A stretch of DNA of 7,221 bases from the NCBI GenBank assembly GCA_030433195.1, contig JAUIME010000252.1, positions 1 to 7,221 on the forward strand. Direction: 5' to 3'. This DNA is from a bacterium. GTDB lineage: Bacteria; Planctomycetota; JACOTG01; JAUIME01. Shown in pieces: positions 1 to 4,453 of this stretch. Made by a program: the position numbers and the translations under genes. The notes under the pieces were generated by a model. It was not told where the DNA came from. It saw nothing but the letters and a program-made list of their open reading frames with translations, and did not search any database. Every line of letters begins with the position of its first letter. Positions within the stretch are counted from its first letter, which is position 1.

Positions 1-44
1 AGCACGGGCGCTGGGTGGATCCGCCTGTGAGCGTGGAAGCTTGA
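1..44 (+). CDS. Possible C-terminal end of an upstream gene (partial)
   Basis: Reading from base 3, this frame is open from the left edge and gives HGRWVDPPVSVEA followed by TGA at 42-44. Only 13 residues are visible, so no family can be named. The case for a real gene is positional: its TGA overlaps the TTG start of the following gene in the four-base arrangement TTGA (41-44), a common layout for translationally coupled genes. LpoB-like lipoprotein genes often follow another small envelope lipoprotein gene, so that is a reasonable guess for the missing part. It could equally be non-coding if the lipoprotein really begins further left, because the lipoprotein frame is also open to the edge. 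Confidence 0.35.
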   Translation, partial: HGRWVDPPVSVEA

Positions 45-646
45 GTCGGCGCGACGTAGCGCGCCCGCACGGATTCGTGGCGCTGCTCGTGGTCGCGATC
101 GCCGCGGCGGGAATGGCCGGTGCCGGGTGCCGCTCGACCTCCGGTACGACGAACCGACCTGCCGCGGATTCAGGCATGCGCGAGCTCGAATCCTCGTCGG
201 GGCGACGGGCCGAGCGTGCGGTTCGCCCCGAGGAGACCGTGACGTTCGACGAAGCCGTCGCGCGCATCGGGGACGCCATGCTCGCGTCACCGGCGGCGTC
301 CGGCGGGTCGCGCGTCGGAGTGCTCACCGTCCTCTTCGAAGACGCGGCCCGGCCCGAAGAGCAGGGGATTCGCGAGGACCTCCGCCGCGCCCTCAACAAA
401 CGCTACCTGGGGCGGGCGCGTTTCGTCGAATCGCGCGGCCTCGGCGACGTCGAGCCCGACGAGCTCGCGACCGTCGTCGACTTGCGGGCGAGCGTCACGC
501 TTCCCGAGCCGTCGCCATCGGCCGCCGAGACCTGGGTTCAGGTGCGATTCGAGCCTCTCGGCACCGACGACGCCGCCCGGGAGGTCTCGGTCCTGATCGC
601 GGCCGAACACGCGGCCGATGCTGCGCCCCTTTCCCGTAGAAACTAG
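41..646 (+). CDS. Putative lipoprotein, LpoB-like (PBP activator-like)
   Basis: The 201-residue product starts with a basic segment (MSRRDVARPHG), then a hydrophobic Ala/Val-rich stretch (about residues 12-28), then Cys30 in GAGC. This looks like a lipoprotein signal, although Gly at -3 is atypical for a lipobox. A polar, low-complexity linker (31-66) precedes a compact domain (67-190). The domain order resembles LpoB, the outer-membrane lipoprotein that activates penicillin-binding protein 1B: a helix with VARIGDAML, a strand RVGVLTVLFEDAA, a helix EDLRRALNKRYL, then RARFVE, with later strands TVVDLRASV and ETWVQVRFEPL. That match is by eye and the similarity is low. The TTG at 41 is chosen because the next in-frame start (ATG at 112) would destroy the signal segment and because TTG overlaps an upstream TGA. 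No convincing ribosome-binding site precedes it, and the frame stays open to the left edge, so a start outside the window is possible. It ends with TAG, 89 bases before the next gene. Confidence 0.65.
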   Translation: MSRRDVARPHGFVALLVVAIAAAGMAGAGCRSTSGTTNRPAADSGMRELESSSGRRAERAVRPEETVTFDEAVARIGDAMLASPAASGGSRVGVLTVLFEDAARPEEQGIREDLRRALNKRYLGRARFVESRGLGDVEPDELATVVDLRASVTLPEPSPSAAETWVQVRFEPLGTDDAAREVSVLIAAEHAADAAPLSRRN

Positions 647-735
647 AATCTGCGTTTCTCGCCGGCGCCCGCGAGCCCCATCGACTTGCTTACCGAGGGC
701 GCGCATTCTTCTCCCTACCCGAGGATCGAAACCCC
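647..735. other. Intergenic gap upstream of the SHMT-GcvT fusion
   Basis: These 89 bases hold no gene. A short imperfect hairpin is possible at 658-675 (CTCGC paired with GCGAG around a GGCGCC core), but no T-run follows, so it is weak as a terminator. A TTGCTT at 686-691 could serve as a -35 element, but no fitting -10 element was found. I saw no riboswitch-like fold: a glycine riboswitch would be expected for glycine-cleavage genes, but 89 bases is too short for the usual tandem form and no conserved core was recognised. Whether the fusion has its own promoter here or is read through from the lipoprotein cannot be settled by eye. Confidence 0.6.
721..724 (+). promoter_or_regulatory. Probable ribosome-binding site of the fusion gene
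   Basis: GAGG lies 11 bases upstream of the ATG at 736, a slightly long but acceptable Shine-Dalgarno spacing. The fusion's reading frame has no ATG, GTG or TTG between about 670 and 736, so this site and the ATG at 736 together fix the start. Confidence 0.5.
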
Positions 736-3700
736 ATGGCGACGAGCAGAACGGCTCGAGACCGAACCCAGCGCTCGCAAACGGCCGCGGAGAGCACGTT
801 CGACGAGCTCTTCCAACACGGGTTGCAGGACGTCGACCCGGACATCGTGCGGCTCATGCGTCTCGAGGACGAGCGCCAAGTCCGCAAGGTCAACCTGATC
901 GCATCCGAGAGCCTCGCTCCGATGGCGGTCCGTGAGGCGACCGATTCGCCGTTTGCGAACGTCTACGCCGAGGGACTCCCCTCGACGCGCATGACGCGCC
1001 TCGAGAGCGATCGGCTCGACGAGTTCGAGCACCATCTGGCCTACTACCGGCGCTTCGGCGACCGGCGTTATTACAAGGGCTGCGAGTACGCGAACTTCGT
1101 CGAGGCGCTCGCGCAGCGCCGCGCGGCCGAGCTGTTCGCCACCGACGGAGATCCGAACGCCGCCGTGCGCGTCGCGGCCGACGACATCCGTGTGAACGTG
1201 CAGCCGCTCTCGGGCGCCGCCGCGAACAACGCGGTCTACACGGCGTTCGCCAAGCCCAACGACACCGTGATGGGCATGTCGCTCGTGACGGGCGGGCACC
1301 TCACGCACGGGAGCCCCGTCAACCGGTCCGGGAAGGTCTTCCAGATCGTGAGCTACGAGATCGACGAGACCACGGGGCGGCTCGACTACGACCGCATCCG
1401 GGCGCTCGCGAAGGAACACCGTCCGCGGATCGTGGTGGCGGGTTTCAGCGCCTACCCGTGGACGATCGACTGGATGGCGTTCCGTAGCATCTGCGACGAG
1501 GTGGGCGCGCTGCTGCTCGCCGACATCTCGCATCCGTCGGGTCTCGTGGCCACGGGGCACTTCCCGAGCCCGATCGGCATCGCCGACGTGACGATGACGA
1601 CCACGCACAAGACGCTCTGCGGCCCGCGCGGCGCGATCCTCATGAGCACGGACCGCGAGATCGCCAAGGCGATCGACATGGCCGTGTTTCCGGGCGAGCA
1701 GGGCGGACCGCACATGCACACGATCGCCGCCAAGGCAGTCGCCTTCAAGATCGCGAACACCGAGGCGTTCCGGGATCTGCAGCGGCGGGTGCTCGCCAAC
1801 AGTCGCCACTTCGCGCAGTGTCTCGCCGACCGCGGCATCGAGATCGCCTACGGAGGAACCGAGAGCCACCTGTTCCTCGTCGATCTCAAGGCGCTCGCGA
1901 CGGGCGGCAAGAAGACGTTCCCCGAAGGCGAGGTCGTCTCGCGGATTCTCGACGCGTGCGGGATCACGGTGAACAAGAACTCGATCGCCGGAGACAAGAG
2001 TCCGTTGCGGCCGAGCGGGATTCGGATCGGGACGACGTGGGTCACGCAGCAAGGCTACGGCGATCGCGAGATCGAGAAGCTCGCGGAGCTCGTCGAGCGG
2101 GTGCTTCGCTCGATTCGCCCGTTCAAGCCCGGGGGCGGTGCGCGAGGCGGGCGCGGGCGCATCCCGTTCGAGGTGATGGAGGAGGTCCGCAGCGAGGTGG
2201 AGCAGCTCGTACGATCCGTGAGCTCCGACTCGCCCGAGCCCATCGACTTCTACGCGTATTCGTCGAGCGCTTCGAACACGCCCGAGCGCATGATGAGCCC
2301 GCTCGCGTCCGAGCACGCGATCCTCGGTGGGCGCATCGAGCCCGACGGCGTCCACTCGGTGCCGGCAGACTACGGCGACGGGCCGGCCGAGATCGCGGCC
2401 GCTTCCGAGCGCGGGGCACTCGTCGACTTGTGCGACGGCGGGCTCGTGAGCGTCGTCGGGAAGCGGGCGCTCGACTTCTTGCAGCAAGCGTCGACCGGTG
2501 ACGTCGCGAAGCTCGAGCCCGGCCAGGGCCTGCGCACGATCTTCCTCGATTCGGCGGGCACGGTGCGTGCCGACGCGGTCGTGTTGCGTCGTCCGGACAC
2601 CGAGACCGGCGAGACCCACTACGTGCTCTCGACGGCACCGGGCGCGACGAAGGCGCTCGTGGGGTGGCTTCGCGCGCTGTCGGACGGCTACGTCGAGGTC
2701 GAATCCGACGACCTCACGGTCAAGATCGACGGTCCCGTCACGGTCGAGGACCTGCGCATTCCGCGGCTCGGCAGTGAGCGCCGAACGCGGCTGCTGCTCG
2801 TCGGACCCAAGGCGGCGGAGACGCTCGCGCGGGTTTGGAATGGCGCGAGCGCGCTCGATCCCGGCTCGTCGTGTGATCTCGACTGGGAGAACGGCACCGC
2901 GACGATCTTCCGGCAGCCGGATCGCGGGACGCTCGCGTGCTTCGACGTTCACGTGCATCCGAGCGCGGTTTCGAAGGCTTGGTCGGCGTTGCTCGAATCC
3001 GGCAAGGACGCCGGAGTCGTGCCGATGGGATGGGAGAGTTGGGCCGAGGTACGCAAGGCGCACGGCAGCGCCGAAATCGGGATGGCCGGAGCCGAGGCGT
3101 ATCAGCGCGACCCTGGCGGATTCGCGATCGAGAAGCCGTACTTCGTCGGGCAGGCCGCGTTCCACCGTGCCGCGGATCCGGCGGCCCCGGAGCGCCGCAG
3201 CGAGCTTCCTGATCTCCCCGAGGAGCCGCTTCGACGGACGCCGATCTACGATCGACACCTCGAGCGAACCATGGCGAGCCTGATGGCGCCGTTCGGCGGC
3301 TGGGAGATGCCGCTGTGGTACACGAAGGTCAGTGAGGAGCACGAGGCGGTCCGCGAGGCCGTCGCGCTGTTCGACGTGACGCACATGGGCGTGCTCTCCG
3401 TGCGGGGACGCGACGCCGAGCGCTTCCTCGACACCGTGACGAGCAACTTCGTCGCGAAGCTGCGGCCGGGCCGTTCGCAGTACTCGTATCTACTCGACGC
3501 GGACGGCGTCGTGATCGACGACATCATCGTCTACCGCATGGCGGACGAAGAGTACCAGGTGGTCGTCAACGCCTCGAACGCCGAGCGCGTGTTGGCGTGG
3601 CTCCGCGCGGTCGCCGCGCGCGAGGTGGTGATCGATCGCGACCTCCCCGAGCGAGCCGTCGACGCGCGCCCGGAGATCCTCGATCTGCGCGATCCTTCGA

Positions 3701-4437
3701 TGGGCGCCGAGCAGAAGCTCGACATCGCGTTGCAAGGGCCGAAGTCGCTCGAGCTCATCGAGAGCCTCGTCGCGAACGACGAGCAAGCGCTCGCCGTGCG
3801 CGGACTCGGAGGTTTCTCGCACTGCGACGTTCGCTTCGGAGACCTCCCCGTGATCGTGTCGCGGACGGGATACACGGGCGAGACGTTCGGCTACGAGCTG
3901 TTCGTGCACCCCGATCACGCGGTCGCGGTGTGGGACCTGCTGCTCGAGAAGGGCGAGCCGTTCGGAATCCGTCCCGCGGGTCTCGCGGCGCGCGACTCGA
4001 CCCGCATGGAGGCGGGGTTCCCGCTCTACGGGCACGAGCTCGCGGGCGAGTACGGCATCGATCCGATCGAAGCCGGCTACGGCAAGTTCGTGAAGTTCCA
4101 CAAGCCGTTCTTCATCGGTCGTCGTCCGTTGCGGACGTCGCCGACTCGTGCCAAGCGCAAGATGATTCGATTCCGCGCGAAGGGACGTCGATTCGAGATC
4201 GGCGATCCGGTCGTCGATTCACGCGGCGAGACGATCGGCAATGTCACGAGCTGTACGCTCGTCGGCAAGACGATTCTCGGTCTCGCGATCGTCGACTCGA
4301 AGGCGCAGCGAGCGAGCGACGGGATCGGCATCGCGTCCGCCAAACGAGGCGGCGATCCTCGACCCGTCGAGGTCATGAAGCGGTTCCCGTCGCGGCGTGC
4401 GGACCACGGACCGATGGATCCCCCGATGGACGCGTGA
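736..4437 (+). CDS. Fused serine hydroxymethyltransferase / GcvT-like / aminomethyltransferase (SHMT-GcvT-GcvT)
   Basis: The 1233-residue protein has three modules. Residues about 22-463 are SHMT (PLP enzyme, serine + THF to glycine + methylene-THF): NLIASES (53-59), catalytic Glu79 in YAEG, RYYKGCEY (111-118), His188 in GGHLTHG, Asp263 and His266 in DISH, PLP-lysine Lys292 in TTTHKT, FPGEQGGP (318-325) and carboxylate-binding Arg430 in SGIRIG. A Gly/Arg linker (466-475) and a charged helix follow. Residues about 556-812 are a GcvT-like folate-binding module whose signature motifs have decayed and which lacks the C-terminal barrel. Residues about 834-1215 are a complete GcvT (aminomethyltransferase): GGWEMP (854-859), FDVTHMG (879-885), IDDIIVY with Asp928/Asp929, RTGYTGE (1043-1049), RDSTRMEAG (1086-1094), LYGHE, FFIGR (1125-1129) and a barrel domain. 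GlyA alone is about 420 residues and GcvT about 365, so this is a gene fusion; the frame is unbroken. Both active modules produce methylene-THF in the cytoplasm. GcvT needs lipoyl-GcvH, GcvP and Lpd from elsewhere. Unusual insertions occur in the SHMT and second GcvT modules. No glyA or gcvT symbol is given because neither covers the fusion. Confidence 0.95.
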   Translation: MATSRTARDRTQRSQTAAESTFDELFQHGLQDVDPDIVRLMRLEDERQVRKVNLIASESLAPMAVREATDSPFANVYAEGLPSTRMTRLESDRLDEFEHHLAYYRRFGDRRYYKGCEYANFVEALAQRRAAELFATDGDPNAAVRVAADDIRVNVQPLSGAAANNAVYTAFAKPNDTVMGMSLVTGGHLTHGSPVNRSGKVFQIVSYEIDETTGRLDYDRIRALAKEHRPRIVVAGFSAYPWTIDWMAFRSICDEVGALLLADISHPSGLVATGHFPSPIGIADVTMTTTHKTLCGPRGAILMSTDREIAKAIDMAVFPGEQGGPHMHTIAAKAVAFKIANTEAFRDLQRRVLANSRHFAQCLADRGIEIAYGGTESHLFLVDLKALATGGKKTFPEGEVVSRILDACGITVNKNSIAGDKSPLRPSGIRIGTTWVTQQGYGDREIEKLAELVERVLRSIRPFKPGGGARGGRGRIPFEVMEEVRSEVEQLVRSVSSDSPEPIDFYAYSSSASNTPERMMSPLASEHAILGGRIEPDGVHSVPADYGDGPAEIAAASERGALVDLCDGGLVSVVGKRALDFLQQASTGDVAKLEPGQGLRTIFLDSAGTVRADAVVLRRPDTETGETHYVLSTAPGATKALVGWLRALSDGYVEVESDDLTVKIDGPVTVEDLRIPRLGSERRTRLLLVGPKAAETLARVWNGASALDPGSSCDLDWENGTATIFRQPDRGTLACFDVHVHPSAVSKAWSALLESGKDAGVVPMGWESWAEVRKAHGSAEIGMAGAEAYQRDPGGFAIEKPYFVGQAAFHRAADPAAPERRSELPDLPEEPLRRTPIYDRHLERTMASLMAPFGGWEMPLWYTKVSEEHEAVREAVALFDVTHMGVLSVRGRDAERFLDTVTSNFVAKLRPGRSQYSYLLDADGVVIDDIIVYRMADEEYQVVVNASNAERVLAWLRAVAAREVVIDRDLPERAVDARPEILDLRDPSMGAEQKLDIALQGPKSLELIESLVANDEQALAVRGLGGFSHCDVRFGDLPVIVSRTGYTGETFGYELFVHPDHAVAVWDLLLEKGEPFGIRPAGLAARDSTRMEAGFPLYGHELAGEYGIDPIEAGYGKFVKFHKPFFIGRRPLRTSPTRAKRKMIRFRAKGRRFEIGDPVVDSRGETIGNVTSCTLVGKTILGLAIVDSKAQRASDGIGIASAKRGGDPRPVEVMKRFPSRRADHGPMDPPMDA

Positions 4438-4453
4438 GCCGCCTTGCGGCTCA
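4435..4453. terminator. Perfect inverted repeat spanning both convergent stop codons; candidate bidirectional terminator
   Basis: TGAGCCGC - CTT - GCGGCTCA forms an 8-bp perfect stem with a three-base loop. Its left end is the TGA of the plus-strand fusion gene (4435-4437), and its right end, TCA (4451-4453), is the TGA of the minus-strand gene read in reverse. The stem stops exactly at the two stop codons: the flanking G and G do not pair. Only 13 bases separate the two genes, so the position suits a shared bidirectional terminator. Neither side is followed by a clear T-run, so classical intrinsic termination is uncertain. It may instead block convergent transcription or protect mRNA 3' ends. 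Confidence 0.6.

Noticed and set aside
658..675. Hairpin after the lipoprotein gene as a terminator
   Set aside because: Only five base pairs around an eight-base loop and no T-run; short GC hairpins are frequent by chance in this DNA.
686..714. Possible promoter with TTGCTT as -35 element before the fusion gene
   Set aside because: No -10-like sequence lies at a 16-18 base spacing, and the match is no better than chance in this composition.
2498..3283. Arg/Ser-rich 261-residue plus-strand frame within the middle GcvT-like region
   Set aside because: Considered as a sign of a frameshift explaining the degenerate module. The fusion's own frame keeps GcvT-like fold features across the whole stretch, so decay by substitution fits better than a shifted frame.
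715..3384. 889-residue open frame on the minus strand opposite the fusion gene
   Set aside because: The translation is Arg/Asp/Val/His-rich with no recognisable domain, as expected for the complement of a GC-rich gene with G/C third positions. The plus-strand frame carries unmistakable SHMT and GcvT motifs across the same bases.
736..4437. The fusion as an assembly artefact joining glyA and gcvT
   Set aside because: The frame is continuous, the joint has a plausible linker and helix, the insertions are in-frame, and composition does not change across the joints.
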